Source: CAYNMC01 sp964398365
GTDB taxonomy: Bacteria > Patescibacteriota > Microgenomatia > UBA1400 > CAYNMC01
Length of the DNA stretch: 64,000 nucleotides
Assembly: GCA_964398365.1 (NCBI GenBank)
Contig: CAYNMC010000038.1
Span: 46,632-110,631 of the forward strand
Direction: 5' to 3'
Below the pieces are notes generated by a model that worked only from the letters and a program-made list of their open reading frames with translations, was not told the DNA's origin and searched no databases. Each line of letters starts with the position of its first letter. The stretch's first letter is position 1. The position numbers and the translations under genes are program-made. Of the stretch, positions 1-9,154 are shown piece by piece.

Positions 1-581
1 GGCTGATAGGTAATATTGCCATCAAAACCTACATAAAAACCTTTTTTTAAAACCCAAGTTAAAAATTTTTCATCTCCGGAAAAACAATGAAAAACTCCCT
101 TTAAATTTTTAAAATTTTTTAAAACTTTTTTTATCTCTTGCTGAGCTTCTCGACAATGAAAAATTATTGGCAGTTTCATTTCGCGGGCTAATTCAAGCTG
201 AAGTAAAAAAATTTCTTGCTGAAGGTTTTTAAGTTTTTGGTCAATTTGGCAATTTTGAGACTTTATCTTTTCGTTTTGATGATAGTCTAAACCGCACTCG
301 CCAATCGCTACGACTTTGTTATTTTCCGCCAATTTCCTCAACTCATTTTTAATAATTTTTAGCTTTTGCTCTTCTTCCTGACAATGATGAGGGTGAATAC
401 CGACGGCCGCGTAAATGTTTTCATAACTCCTGGCCAGCTCCACGGCTCTTTTTGAAGAAACCAAATCAGCGCCGGGAACAATAATTTTTTGCACACCCTC
501 CTCTCTGGCTCTCCACAACACATCATCTAAATTTTTTCTAAAAGCCTTAAAATTTAAATGACAATGACTATCAATTAACAT
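1..581 (-). CDS. tatD: TatD-family metal-dependent DNase, C-terminus cut by window edge
   Basis: The gene reads leftward from an ATG at 579-581 and runs off the window, so about 193 N-terminal residues are visible. TatD-family landmarks are present: the N-terminal HxH (DSHCHLN), the metal-binding Glu in GECGLDYH, FHCREAQ, and FHCFSG. The family is made up of metal-dependent 3'-5' DNases acting in DNA repair or fragmentation, or related deoxyribonucleases. It lies 21 bp downstream of metG on the same strand, a metG-tatD order common in bacteria, and is probably cotranscribed with it. The missing C-terminus prevents checking of the last metal ligands. Confidence 0.9.
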   Translation of the reverse strand, partial: MLIDSHCHLNFKAFRKNLDDVLWRAREEGVQKIIVPGADLVSSKRAVELARSYENIYAAVGIHPHHCQEEEQKLKIIKNELRKLAENNKVVAIGECGLDYHQNEKIKSQNCQIDQKLKNLQQEIFLLQLELAREMKLPIIFHCREAQQEIKKVLKNFKNLKGVFHCFSGDEKFLTWVLKKGFYVGFDGNITYQ

Positions 582-602
582 CGCAAAAAAGTAACCTGAT
601 TT

Positions 603-2033
603 TTATTTAATTCTTGGAAAAAGCGGTTTAACTGGCATGGTAATTTTCTTTTGTTTAAACAGTGAGTCTATTTTTTTTGCCGTTTTTGGTAAAAAGGGCT
701 GGAGCAAAAAGACCACTTCCTGTAATTCCCTCACTGGTTTTTGTAAAACTCTCCTTAAATCCTCGTCAGTTTTCGTCCAGGGTTTTTCTTCGTTAAGATA
801 TTTATCTATTTTGGCAAGTTTCTCCCAGAGCAAAATAAGTACCTCATTAAACTTATAAGCCGCTAATAAATTCTTAATTTTTGGATAATTTTGAATCTTA
901 AAGGCTAAGTTTGAAATTTGAACGCTAAAATTGGCTCTCTCGGCAAGTTTTGCCAATCGTTGAACCAAATTGCCAAGACCGTTGGCTAAATCAGCATTAT
1001 AAACTTCTTGAAAATGTTTAAGATTAAAATCGGCATCATTAAAAGGAGGAAATTCTTTCAGTAAATAATAACGAAGAGCATCAACACCGTAATTCTCCAC
1101 TAAAACAAAAGGATCAATCACGTTTCCTAAAGATTTGGAAATCTTCTGACCATCAATGGTAATAAAACCATGAATTAAAATCTGCCTTGAATTAGGCAAG
1201 CCTGCAGACATCAGCATTGCCTGCCACATGGCTGCTTGTTGTCTTAAGTTATCTTTACCAGCTATCTGAACGGCTGGCCACCATTTCTTAAAATTTCTTG
1301 CTTCTGTTGGCCAACCAACAGCAGTTACATAATTAACCAAAGCGTCAAACCAAACATACATCACTTGCTCAGGGTCGCCGGGCACCGGCACTCCCCAAGG
1401 CATCTTTTCCTTAATTCTTGAAATACTAAAATCTTGCAAACCGCTAGCCACGAAATTTTGAATCTCCTTAAAGCGGCTGGAGGGGATTATAAAATTAGGG
1501 TGTTGGGTATAAAATTTCAAAAGAGGTTCCTGATATTTAGAAAATTTAAAAAAGTAATTCTCCTCTTCGATCATTTCCAAATTACGCTGGGGATGTAAAG
1601 GGCAACGACCTTCAATTAATTCCGAATCGGTTTTTGCGAGTTCACAACCAACACAATATTTAATTTTATATTTGGCTTTATAAATATCGCCCTTTTGAAC
1701 ACAACGCCGCCAGAATTCTTGTGCAGCCTTAAGATGGCGTTTTTCTGTAGTTCTAATAAAGCTGTTGTAGCTTAAGTTTAAAGCCCCTTTGAGTCTATTA
1801 AATTTTGTCGCCAGTTCATCAACATAAACTTGGGGTGGTTTTTTTGCCTCTTTTGCTTTTTGATAAATTTTTAAACCATGCTCATCTGTTCCCGTATTAA
1901 AAAAAACCTCATCACCAAGCAAGCGGTGATATCTGGCAAGGACATCTGCCTGAATTAATTCAAGGGCAAAACCCAAATGAGGTTCGGCATTAACATATGG
2001 CAAGGTAGTAGTAATGTAGAATTTTTTTCCCAT
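603..2033 (-). CDS. metG: Methionyl-tRNA synthetase, short form without the C-terminal EMAP domain
   Basis: This enzyme charges tRNA-Met with methionine using ATP. The 476-residue protein has the class I signature as PHLGF near residue 19, the second signature as KISKS in the middle, and a zinc-binding knuckle region with CVGC followed by CPLHP. An anticodon-binding helical domain follows, and the protein stops right after it. The EMAP-like tRNA-binding domain found at the C-terminus of many bacterial MetRS is absent. A free-standing EMAP domain is encoded at 44653-44991, which may act in trans. tatD follows at 21 bp. The start ATG gives the canonical N-terminus (FYITTTLPYVNAEPHLG). Confidence 0.95.
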   Translation of the reverse strand: MGKKFYITTTLPYVNAEPHLGFALELIQADVLARYHRLLGDEVFFNTGTDEHGLKIYQKAKEAKKPPQVYVDELATKFNRLKGALNLSYNSFIRTTEKRHLKAAQEFWRRCVQKGDIYKAKYKIKYCVGCELAKTDSELIEGRCPLHPQRNLEMIEEENYFFKFSKYQEPLLKFYTQHPNFIIPSSRFKEIQNFVASGLQDFSISRIKEKMPWGVPVPGDPEQVMYVWFDALVNYVTAVGWPTEARNFKKWWPAVQIAGKDNLRQQAAMWQAMLMSAGLPNSRQILIHGFITIDGQKISKSLGNVIDPFVLVENYGVDALRYYLLKEFPPFNDADFNLKHFQEVYNADLANGLGNLVQRLAKLAERANFSVQISNLAFKIQNYPKIKNLLAAYKFNEVLILLWEKLAKIDKYLNEEKPWTKTDEDLRRVLQKPVRELQEVVFLLQPFLPKTAKKIDSLFKQKKITMPVKPLFPRIK

Positions 2034-2156
2034 AAAAAACTTTCTTCTTGATTATAACAAAATTTATGCCAGAAATCTGGATTAAAATCTGCTAAAATTA
2101 AGCTTAGAAAAATAAAAAAATTTTCTTTTAAAAGGCTTTTGTTTCAGTTTAAAATT

Positions 2157-2228
2157 GGGCTGGTAGCTCAGTGGCAGAGCACTACTCTTATAAAGTAGGT
2201 GTCGATGGTTCGAATCCATCCCAGCCCA
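2157..2228 (+). tRNA. tRNA-Ile, anticodon UAU
   Basis: A full cloverleaf can be folded by eye: acceptor GGGCTGG/CCAGCCC, D-stem GCTC/GAGC, anticodon stem CTACT/AGTAG with loop CTTATAA, and T-arm GATGG-TTCGAAT-CCATC. The anticodon is therefore UAU, reading AUA. The 3' CCA is not encoded. Most bacteria read AUA with a lysidine-modified CAU tRNA, so a UAU isoleucine tRNA is unusual. A second one is present at 47871-47942. Confidence 0.9.
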
Positions 2229-2309
2229 CACTTTTGAAGAAAAAACCATCGGCGATGGCGCCCACCCTGTTTAAAAGCGGTAAAGCCCTTTTTAGATAGA
2301 AAAGCCGCT

Positions 2310-2336
2310 AAATATTAATTAAATATTAATTAAATA
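2310..2336. repeat. Short AT-rich tandem repeat (11-bp unit)
   Basis: The 11-bp unit aaatattaatt occurs twice in a row and is followed by a partial copy, downstream of the tRNA. No gene overlaps it. It may be a simple-sequence expansion with no function. Confidence 0.45.
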
Positions 2337-2435
2337 TAGGGAAGTCCAAGTCAAATCTTTTGAAAAAGAATGACTAACTTCCATCACTATGTTTCGCGCG
2401 CCCGATTTTTGCTCGGCTCCGCCGAAGTAATTAGG

Positions 2436-3506
2436 TTAAGCCATTACCTGATTGCGCATTGACGCAGGAAGAAACATCAGTCTAATGTCCCTCAAATCTA
2501 TGCTCCGTACACCACCAAATAATCTAGATACGAGTTGAGAATCAAAAGCATGAAGTTTTTGAAGCCATGAAGGCAATAGCTTAATATCCCAAGTTGGCAA
2601 TCCTCGTGCAGCAAGCAATCTCACAAGATGACTTAAGCCTATTAGCGGCGCTTCTCTTAATACTTCTATTTGTTGTCTTTGCTCCTCTGTCAAGTCAAAC
2701 TGATTTGGTTTTTCCAAAAGCTTACATAATTGTTGAAAGTGGTGTTTGATTTTTTTGATACGACCCAAAGGCTCCATCTTGGCATATTCTTCTCCCCCTT
2801 GGTTAACATGAAGCACTAAAATTTTATCTCCTGGGTTAACCGTATAAGGTTCAGGTAGCGCCCCACTGCTAATTATGTATGGCTCTCGCCCAATATAAAC
2901 GCATACCTTCGCAACCACACTCCCAACTCTTAATCTATTAACTCCTATTTCCGTTCTGTCGCCAGAAAAAGAGTTAAATTCTGTTTGTTTAACAGAAGCT
3001 AAAAGAGGAACAACCATCGCTTCTGTTTGGGATAGTGTAAATTCACATGAGTTACGTAAAATGTTTGCTAAACTCGGATTGGCTCCAGCCGAAACTCCCA
3101 AAACAGAGGATAAAACTGCGATGGGCATATGGAATCGATCCTTCTTATCGCTCATCAGCGACAAAGCAAGTCCTGCAGAACTTAACGAAGCTGCTTGGGT
3201 TTGACCGGAAAAGGACAAGCCAAGCGCGCCGGCACTACTAACATCCCCTATTAATTTTCCAAGTTTACCTGGAGAAGTATCGAAGGAACTATTAATTAGC
3301 AACGAAGACGAAACCATTCCTGAGGCGTCGAGCTGATAAGTTGTTGATCTGTCACCAACAGAAATTAAAGGTACCAACATCAAAAGCAATCCATAAGGGT
3401 GCTGTTTAGTCATTAGTTCTAACCGCAACTTCTCAATTGGATTGAGTTGATGTAATTTATCCACAAAATGATTTAATTTTGGTATACCTTGTTCAACACT
3501 GGGCAT
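2436..3506 (-). CDS. Hypothetical protein, 356 aa, unknown family
   Basis: I do not recognise this protein with confidence. It has no obvious signal peptide. The N-terminal half is rich in Ser, Gly, Ala and Leu and could form buried helices (a stretch near residues 40-50 is strongly hydrophobic). Around residues 220-240 there is a segment ending in PGDKILVLHVN, loosely reminiscent of YkoP-type domains attached to polysaccharide deacetylases. The C-terminal third is helical and basic. It is flanked by a tRNA and by a stretch of more than 500 bases without a gene, so it is probably monocistronic. The reading frame is long, ATG-started and uninterrupted, which supports a real gene. Confidence 0.7.
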   Translation of the reverse strand: MPSVEQGIPKLNHFVDKLHQLNPIEKLRLELMTKQHPYGLLLMLVPLISVGDRSTTYQLDASGMVSSSLLINSSFDTSPGKLGKLIGDVSSAGALGLSFSGQTQAASLSSAGLALSLMSDKKDRFHMPIAVLSSVLGVSAGANPSLANILRNSCEFTLSQTEAMVVPLLASVKQTEFNSFSGDRTEIGVNRLRVGSVVAKVCVYIGREPYIISSGALPEPYTVNPGDKILVLHVNQGGEEYAKMEPLGRIKKIKHHFQQLCKLLEKPNQFDLTEEQRQQIEVLREAPLIGLSHLVRLLAARGLPTWDIKLLPSWLQKLHAFDSQLVSRLFGGVRSIDLRDIRLMFLPASMRNQVMA

Positions 3507-4042
3507 ATTTTGGGACTTAATGATGGTTGAAGTATATCAAATTTTTCACAGAAAGGCTAAAAAACGGCTTTGTTTTTTCATCTAACGAAATTGTTATGTT
3601 TTTATCGGAAACAGATTTAAGGGGAGTGCTTTTTGATGGCGCAATCTGACAGAAGAAGTAATTCTTTCTGCATCCCAGAGCTTGCGTCATTTAAGTTTCC
3701 CTTCTTTAAATTTTTGCGTTTTTTGAACCCACTTTCATGGGGCGTCCGATTTTTTACGAGCTTGAAAATCAAGTTTGAAAATGGTGCGGCAAATGACTGA
3801 AGTTACTCATCGCACTACCCTTGAAGTTCAGTCTGAATATTTTCGCAAAGTGTAAACTTGACAATTAAAGCGGTTAAACAAATAAAGAGAGACAGTCAAA
3901 ATTTCTAAAATCCCTAAAACTAAAGAAATTCTTCCCTATATTTAAAATAAAAAGATTTAAAAAGAACAAAGTAATAAAAACTCCCAAGATAAACTTGTTT
4001 TCCCAAGTTGCCTTAAATTATAAAATCATTGACTAAAGCTGG
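3507..4042. other. Intergenic stretch without a recognisable gene
   Basis: About 535 bases lie between two leftward genes. I see no ORF with coding character, no tRNA fold and no repeat array. It presumably holds the promoter of the hypothetical gene at its left and the terminator of the exported-protein gene at its right, but no unambiguous signal stands out. Confidence 0.5.
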
Positions 4043-4903
4043 TTATAAGGCTGGTGATGGCGTCGCACTGAACGTGGAAATTGGCGAAGGTGAAAAATTG
4101 GCGGGCAAAGAAGGTGAAGCTTTAGGTGAAGCTTGAAGTCTTAAATCCCTTAACTCTTGAATTATCCTTTTTAATTCCTGCCGTAAAGCTTGAATTTCTT
4201 TATGAATCGTTTGTAGAGTGGCTCGGGCATTTTGTAGAGTGGTTTTATTATCAGGATAACCCTCTGGCGTGAGGGCCATTAAACTTGCCTGAAGGCTTTG
4301 AATTTGGGACTTAAGATTAGCAATTTTATTTTGAATAGTTAAAAGAGCGTCCTCCAAAGATTTTACATCTTTACCTGCAGTCTTGGCTTCCTCAAGCTTA
4401 CTTTGTAATTTAGCGATCGTGTCTTTAATTTTTGTTTCTAGAAGATCCAAGGCGGTGTCGCTAGCGGCTAAAAGATGAATTTTAGGTATAAACAAAGCAT
4501 AAATACGATAAGCCTTAATGATTGATTGACTGTCGGTTTTAAGCGTCGCTAAATCTGTATCCGCGTTAATTTTATTTTTTAAGTCTTGAAGTTTTTCAAT
4601 CTCTGCTTCTACCTGATTAATTAAACTGGTTTTCTGTGTCTCGCTTAATTTTTTAAAAGTCTGAAGGCGTTCACGCAACTTATTTAAAGATTGAATTCTG
4701 CGTTCAATTTCTTGAAGAGCTCGTTGCCGAAGACGATTCATTATCTGTTCCTGATTTTGAGTTCTCATTAATTCTCTTTCTGGACGTCTTTCTGCTCCTG
4801 ACGTTGCCCCAAAAAAATTAACTTCTTGTGCCCACGCTTTTAAAGGGGCCAAAAAAAGCAAAATCAACCAACTCAAAAAAAATAATTTTAAAAATTTTTT
4901 CAT
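4043..4903 (-). CDS. Exported coiled-coil protein with Pro/Ser-rich tail
   Basis: The 286-residue protein opens with a clear Sec signal peptide (MKKFLKLFF, then a hydrophobic core and an AWAQ cleavage-like site near residue 25). Residues 45-245 are almost entirely charged heptad-like helices rich in Lys, Glu, Leu and Gln, typical of long coiled coils. The C-terminus is a low-complexity Ser/Pro tail. No catalytic motif is visible. It follows the membrane-anchored protein at 4905-5339 by one base and is probably in the same transcript. A structural or cell-surface role is inferred only from topology. Confidence 0.75.
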   Translation of the reverse strand: MKKFLKLFFLSWLILLFLAPLKAWAQEVNFFGATSGAERRPERELMRTQNQEQIMNRLRQRALQEIERRIQSLNKLRERLQTFKKLSETQKTSLINQVEAEIEKLQDLKNKINADTDLATLKTDSQSIIKAYRIYALFIPKIHLLAASDTALDLLETKIKDTIAKLQSKLEEAKTAGKDVKSLEDALLTIQNKIANLKSQIQSLQASLMALTPEGYPDNKTTLQNARATLQTIHKEIQALRQELKRIIQELRDLRLQASPKASPSLPANFSPSPISTFSATPSPAL

Positions 4904-4904
4904 T

Positions 4905-5339
4905 TTAAATACCTTCTAAAATCTCAATTTGCTGATCATTTAAACCCTGTCTCGCTTCCTCTTCATCTTTTGCTAACTGATTCAAGCCTTCATCGATACC
5001 TTTTAAATAATAGTCAAAAACCGGATCGCCTGTTTCCGAAATTGGCGAAGGCGAAGGAGAAGGAAGAGGTAAAGTTAAACCAATCTTTGCCGAAGCCGAA
5101 GGTGACGGCGAGGGGACAACCGCTAATTCCAATTTTTTTTGAAAGTAAAAAAATCCCAAGATGGCACCAGTCAAAACAAAGAAACAAAGAACACCAATCA
5201 CCAAAAATTTTCTTAAGGAAGAGGCTGGTTTTATTGATGAAGGCGGTAAAGGTTGAGAAAGAGAAGGGCGTAAAGGTACTTCCGGTGAAGAAGCAGGTGG
5301 TGGAGTATTTGCTGGTGTAAAATTCAGATTTTCTTCCAT
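4905..5339 (-). CDS. Single-pass membrane protein with Pro-rich cytoplasmic and PSPSPS linker regions
   Basis: This 144-residue protein has a proline-rich N-terminal 40 residues, one transmembrane helix at about residues 45-67 (FLVIGVLCFFVLTGAILGFF), then Ser-Pro repeats and a short acidic helical C-terminus. The layout suggests an anchored protein with an extracytoplasmic tail, and the family is not recognised. It is the first gene of a two-gene leftward unit with the coiled-coil exported protein. Two alternative frames over the same bases were judged shadows because this frame carries the hydrophobic helix and abuts the next gene. Confidence 0.65.
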   Translation of the reverse strand: MEENLNFTPANTPPPASSPEVPLRPSLSQPLPPSSIKPASSLRKFLVIGVLCFFVLTGAILGFFYFQKKLELAVVPSPSPSASAKIGLTLPLPSPSPSPISETGDPVFDYYLKGIDEGLNQLAKDEEEARQGLNDQQIEILEGI

Positions 5340-5569
5340 GGACTGTTTTAAAGATAATGAAATAATTTGCTTCCGTCAAGGGCGAAATTTTTATCATTTT
5401 TCAAGTAATTAAGCTTAAGCCTCACTAAAACTTAATCAGTTGTTAATCATTTTAGAAATTATAAATTTTAGCTGAATCCTGACTTTAAATTCTCAGATAA
5501 TTTATTTAAGGTGATTGTTATTCAACAGGATTGTGCCCAAGCTTACGAAAGGATATAATTAAACAAATC

Positions 5570-6388
5570 ATGAAGCTTAACAAACTTAAGGCACTGGCTC
5601 AAGAAATCCGCCTTAATCTTATTAAAATGTTGGCTGCGGCTGGTTCTGGACATCCGGCCGGTTCTTTGGGTATTGTCGAAATTTTAACTGCCCTTTATTT
5701 TGGTAATTTATTAAAATATCGGCCTAAAAATCCCCAATGGCCTCAACGTGATCGTTTTTTACTTTCCGCTGGTCATTTATGTCCAGCTTTATATGCCATT
5801 TTAGCCAAGGCTGGTTATTTTGCTCAAGAAGAGCTGTCAACTTTGCGCCAGCTTGGTAGCCGTCTCCAAGGCCACACTCATCGTCAAACACCACCAGGGG
5901 TTGAAATTAGTGCCGGGTCTTTGGGCCAAGGTTTATCCATGGCTTGCGGTATGGCTTTGGCGGCAAAAATGGATAAGCATAACTATCAAGTTGTTTGTTT
6001 AACTTCCGATGGTGAACATGATGAAGGTCAGCTTTGGGAAGCAGTAATGTTTGCTGCTAAATATAAACTAAATAATCTTCTTAATATCGTCGATCGCAAT
6101 CATATCCAGATTGATGGCCAAACCGAAATAATTATGCCTCTTGAACCGCTAAGAGAGAAATATAAGGCTTTTAACTGGCGGGTGATTGAAATTAACGGTC
6201 ATAACTTCGGGCAAATCATTAACGCTTATCAAGAAGCTAAAAAAAACAAGAATAAACCCACAGTGATTATTGCTAAAACTATCCCAGGAAAAGGCGTTTC
6301 CTTTATGGAAAATAAGGCAGAGTGGCATGGTAAAACACCAACCGAGGAAGAAGCCAAGAAGGCTATCGAAGAATTAAAAAGTTCATAA
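5570..6388 (+). CDS. Transketolase, N-terminal (thiamine-diphosphate binding) subunit
   Basis: Split transketolase, together with the next gene, transfers two-carbon units between sugar phosphates in the non-oxidative pentose phosphate pathway. The N-terminal subunit carries SGHPAGSLG, the GHLCPALYA segment, and the ThDP/metal motif region GDG-like 'SDGEHDEGQLWEA' with 'IVDRNHIQIDG'. The ATG at 5570 is preferred over a TTG at 5531 because it gives the usual compact N-terminus. The C-terminal subunit starts two bases after the stop codon, so the two are translationally coupled. Two-subunit transketolases are common in archaea and CPR bacteria. Confidence 0.93.
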   Translation: MKLNKLKALAQEIRLNLIKMLAAAGSGHPAGSLGIVEILTALYFGNLLKYRPKNPQWPQRDRFLLSAGHLCPALYAILAKAGYFAQEELSTLRQLGSRLQGHTHRQTPPGVEISAGSLGQGLSMACGMALAAKMDKHNYQVVCLTSDGEHDEGQLWEAVMFAAKYKLNNLLNIVDRNHIQIDGQTEIIMPLEPLREKYKAFNWRVIEINGHNFGQIINAYQEAKKNKNKPTVIIAKTIPGKGVSFMENKAEWHGKTPTEEEAKKAIEELKSS

Positions 6389-6390
6389 AA

Positions 6391-7377
6391 ATGAACAGTC
6401 TAAAAGCGACGCGCGCTGGCTTTGGTGAAGCCCTAAACAAATTAGGGGAAATCAACCCTAATGTTGTTGTGGTTTCTGCTGACTTAGCCAGTAGTTTAAA
6501 ACTCAGTAATTTCGCTAAAAACTACCCCGAACGCTTCTTTGAGTGTGGTGTGGCAGAAAATAATATGTTAGGGGTGGCTGCGGGCTTAGCTCTTGCTGGT
6601 AAAATTCCTTTTGCCTGTTCTTTTGCCGCTTTTTCTCCGGCTATCAATTGGGCGGTAATTCGTCAAAGCGTTTGTCTTAATCAAGCCAACGTCAAAATTG
6701 TTTCTTCACATGCCGGTTTACTTACCGGCGCGGATGGTGCCAGCCATCAAGCCCTGGAAGACCTGGCGCTCATGCAAGTATTACCTAAAATGACCGTGGT
6801 GGTTCCCGCAGATTTCAATCAAGCTTATACCGCTACCTTAGCCGCTGCCAAAATTAATGGACCTTTATATTTAAGATTAACGCGGCCGGATACAGAACAG
6901 TTAATTGATTTTTCTTTTAAAAAAACTAATCTTTCTCTCAAACCTCACAAATTTCAAATCGGTAAGTGCCAAATCCTTAAAGAAGGTAAAGATTTAACGA
7001 TCATTAGCTGCGGGCCGATAATCTTTGAAGCCATTAAAGCAATCAAGCAGTTATCTAATCTAGACATTGAATTAATTAATTGTCATACCTTAAAACCTTT
7101 GGATAAAAAAACCATCCTAAATTCTGTAAAAAAAACAAGAGCTTGTCTAACCCTTGAAGATCATCAAGTCTTTGGAGGTTTAGGCGCTAGTATTGCCATG
7201 TTCTTAGCGCAAAATTACCCCATACCTTTAAAAATTTTGGCTGTTGAGGACCGCTTTGGCGAGTCAGCAAGGAAAGAAACCGAACTCATCAAAAAATTTA
7301 ATTTAGATAACCAAGCAATTATTAGAGAAATTAAAAAATTCCTCCGCCTCTTTAAATCTAATGATTCGAATCATTAG
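6391..7377 (+). CDS. Transketolase, C-terminal (pyrimidine-binding) subunit
   Basis: This subunit provides the pyrimidine-binding and C-terminal domains. Visible landmarks are the catalytic-Glu region FECGVAENNMLGVAAGLA, the SHAGLLTGADGASHQALED segment, and the C-terminal domain ending with 'LEDHQVFGGLGA'. It begins two bases after the N-terminal subunit. The last codons (KSNDSNH) lie in a perfect 28-bp palindrome shared with the convergent ligase gene, so the two coding regions overlap by 20 bp at their 3' ends. Confidence 0.93.
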   Translation: MNSLKATRAGFGEALNKLGEINPNVVVVSADLASSLKLSNFAKNYPERFFECGVAENNMLGVAAGLALAGKIPFACSFAAFSPAINWAVIRQSVCLNQANVKIVSSHAGLLTGADGASHQALEDLALMQVLPKMTVVVPADFNQAYTATLAAAKINGPLYLRLTRPDTEQLIDFSFKKTNLSLKPHKFQIGKCQILKEGKDLTIISCGPIIFEAIKAIKQLSNLDIELINCHTLKPLDKKTILNSVKKTRACLTLEDHQVFGGLGASIAMFLAQNYPIPLKILAVEDRFGESARKETELIKKFNLDNQAIIREIKKFLRLFKSNDSNH

Positions 7378-7381
7378 ATTT
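7354..7381. repeat. Perfect 28-bp palindrome at a convergent gene overlap
   Basis: The half-site AAATCTAATGATTC is followed immediately by its exact reverse complement with no spacer. It lies where the rightward transketolase gene and the leftward ligase gene overlap, and because of the symmetry both proteins end in KSNDSNH. The RNA from either strand could form the same AT-rich hairpin ending in U residues, so it may work as a bidirectional terminator. Termination is inferred; the symmetry is directly visible. Confidence 0.85.
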
Positions 7382-9145
7382 TAAACTTTGGAGTTCTTTT
7401 AGAGAAGTAGCTTCATAAGGCTTCTTGTCATCCCGAAAGCGCTTCAAACGTGGGAAGCGCAAAGCCAAACCAGCAGTATGAATGGGTGAATAAGTAATAT
7501 TGTCGGCTTCAATTTCAACTACTAAGCTGGAACGACACCAAACATCAGGAAAGAGATTTTTATGAACAAAATATTCTTTTGGTTTTTGGTTTATTTTGAG
7601 TTTTTCACAACGTTGATACATCTCTTGCCATTGTTTATCTGTCAAACCTGTACCGATTTTGGAAACAGTTAAAATTTTATTTTTATCAGGAATTCCTACC
7701 AAAAAAGCACCAATACCAAAACTCGCTCTTTTTCCCCGACCTTTATAATAACCCATCACCACACAATCAATCGTGTCCGCCAATTCTGATTTCATACCGG
7801 CTTTGTACTTCACCCAATTATAATTTCTCGCTCCTGCCTGATATCCCGCCTCGAGTTTTTTTGCCATCAAACCCTCCAAGCCTTCACTAACGACTTCCTG
7901 AAAAAATTTTTCAAAATCTTCAGCCTTGTCTACGATTTTCTGTTCGGTTAAAACAATATTTTTCGTTTGACTTTTTTGAAAGATCTCGGTCAGAATTTTT
8001 CGGCGTTCCTGAAAAGGCAAATTTAACAAAGATCGATTTTGATAGTTCAAAATGTCAAAACAAAAAACTTTCAGGGGCAGGGCTGCTGCCTTCGCTCGAA
8101 CGCCATGTTTACGCTTCCGTTGAATGGTCTCCTGAAAAGGGAGAAACTGACCGGTTTTGGGATGATAAGCAATCGCCTCTCCGTCTAAAATTACTGACTC
8201 TACGGGTAATTTCTGGGCTTCTTTAACGATATCGGGAAACATTGAGGTTAAATTATCCAAATTTCTGGAAAAAATTCTCACAAAGTACTGTTTTTGACTA
8301 TCGAATAAATTTAAACTTGTCTCCTCTTGTGGACTAAATTTTCTTTTTTTATCAAGATGTACCTCGCAACGCAAACCATCATATTTGGGTTCAAGAGCGC
8401 AACGCCCCCCCATTTTTTCTAAAATTTCCTCTGGGTTTTTTAATCTTTCTGCCTTAGCCGGCAAAATAGGAATTCCCACTTCGCTTTTAATTTTCCTAAT
8501 TCCCTTAAGGCCCTCTTTTTTAAAAATGCTGGCAATTTTACCAATATCTGCCAAAACATTAAAAGCTGCTTCTAAAGGCTGCCGAAGACTCTTATTACCA
8601 GTCTGACTCCAAGAAAGTGCATCCAAAACTGTCATATCGGAAAAACCAAGACGTAATTTCTGCAACGAAATCCGTACCAAGTATTTTGCCGATAAAGGAT
8701 CAATATTCCTCAAAAGTTCTGCCATTTTATTAATTTTTCTTTCTTGTGAACCTTCACCTGATTCCTGAGCAATTTCCACTAATTTTTGATAAACTTCCTT
8801 GACGTTAATTTGCAAATTTTGATGAGCATTTTTAATTTTTAATTTTTGTTTTTTTATCTTAAAAGCGACCTCACCAAGATCGCCCATTTCTTTGTAAGTC
8901 TTTGCAATAATTGTTGGTGTCACTTGAAGAGCAGTAGCCAGAACACGAATCATCATCTTCTCTGCCAACATCAGCTCAATACCAAGATATTTGGGAGCCA
9001 AACGACCTAAAACCAAGTAACAAATTTTATCAATCTCAGCCACCGTTGATTTTTTAAAAACCTCAGCTAATATCCGGGTCATCTCTAAGCGTGAAGCGGT
9101 CTTTTCTAAAAGATTTAAAAATTGAGAAAGTTCTCTAAAATCCAT
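7358..9145 (-). CDS. ATP-dependent DNA ligase, archaeal type (copy 1)
   Basis: This ligase seals DNA nicks through a lysyl-AMP intermediate. The 595-residue protein has an N-terminal helical DNA-binding domain (to about 230), the adenylation domain with motif I EPKYDGLR around residue 250, ILDGEAIAY, the EGLEGLMAKK motif, WVKYK, and an OB-fold ending with RFPRLKRFRDD. Compared with the second ligase at 32726-34444 it carries two extra segments, a Lys/Asn-rich one near residue 100 and one near residue 275. It sits 9 bp downstream of a Fic gene and shares a 20-bp convergent overlap with transketolase. Confidence 0.93.
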   Translation of the reverse strand: MDFRELSQFLNLLEKTASRLEMTRILAEVFKKSTVAEIDKICYLVLGRLAPKYLGIELMLAEKMMIRVLATALQVTPTIIAKTYKEMGDLGEVAFKIKKQKLKIKNAHQNLQINVKEVYQKLVEIAQESGEGSQERKINKMAELLRNIDPLSAKYLVRISLQKLRLGFSDMTVLDALSWSQTGNKSLRQPLEAAFNVLADIGKIASIFKKEGLKGIRKIKSEVGIPILPAKAERLKNPEEILEKMGGRCALEPKYDGLRCEVHLDKKRKFSPQEETSLNLFDSQKQYFVRIFSRNLDNLTSMFPDIVKEAQKLPVESVILDGEAIAYHPKTGQFLPFQETIQRKRKHGVRAKAAALPLKVFCFDILNYQNRSLLNLPFQERRKILTEIFQKSQTKNIVLTEQKIVDKAEDFEKFFQEVVSEGLEGLMAKKLEAGYQAGARNYNWVKYKAGMKSELADTIDCVVMGYYKGRGKRASFGIGAFLVGIPDKNKILTVSKIGTGLTDKQWQEMYQRCEKLKINQKPKEYFVHKNLFPDVWCRSSLVVEIEADNITYSPIHTAGLALRFPRLKRFRDDKKPYEATSLKELQSLKSNDSNH

Positions 9146-9154
9146 GGGTAGTTA

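Noticed and set aside
5014..5397. 127-residue minus-strand ORF overlapping the Pro-rich membrane protein
   Set aside because: It is the alternative frame of the same bases. The other frame has a clear transmembrane helix, a coding-like SP repeat, and a tight junction to the next gene.
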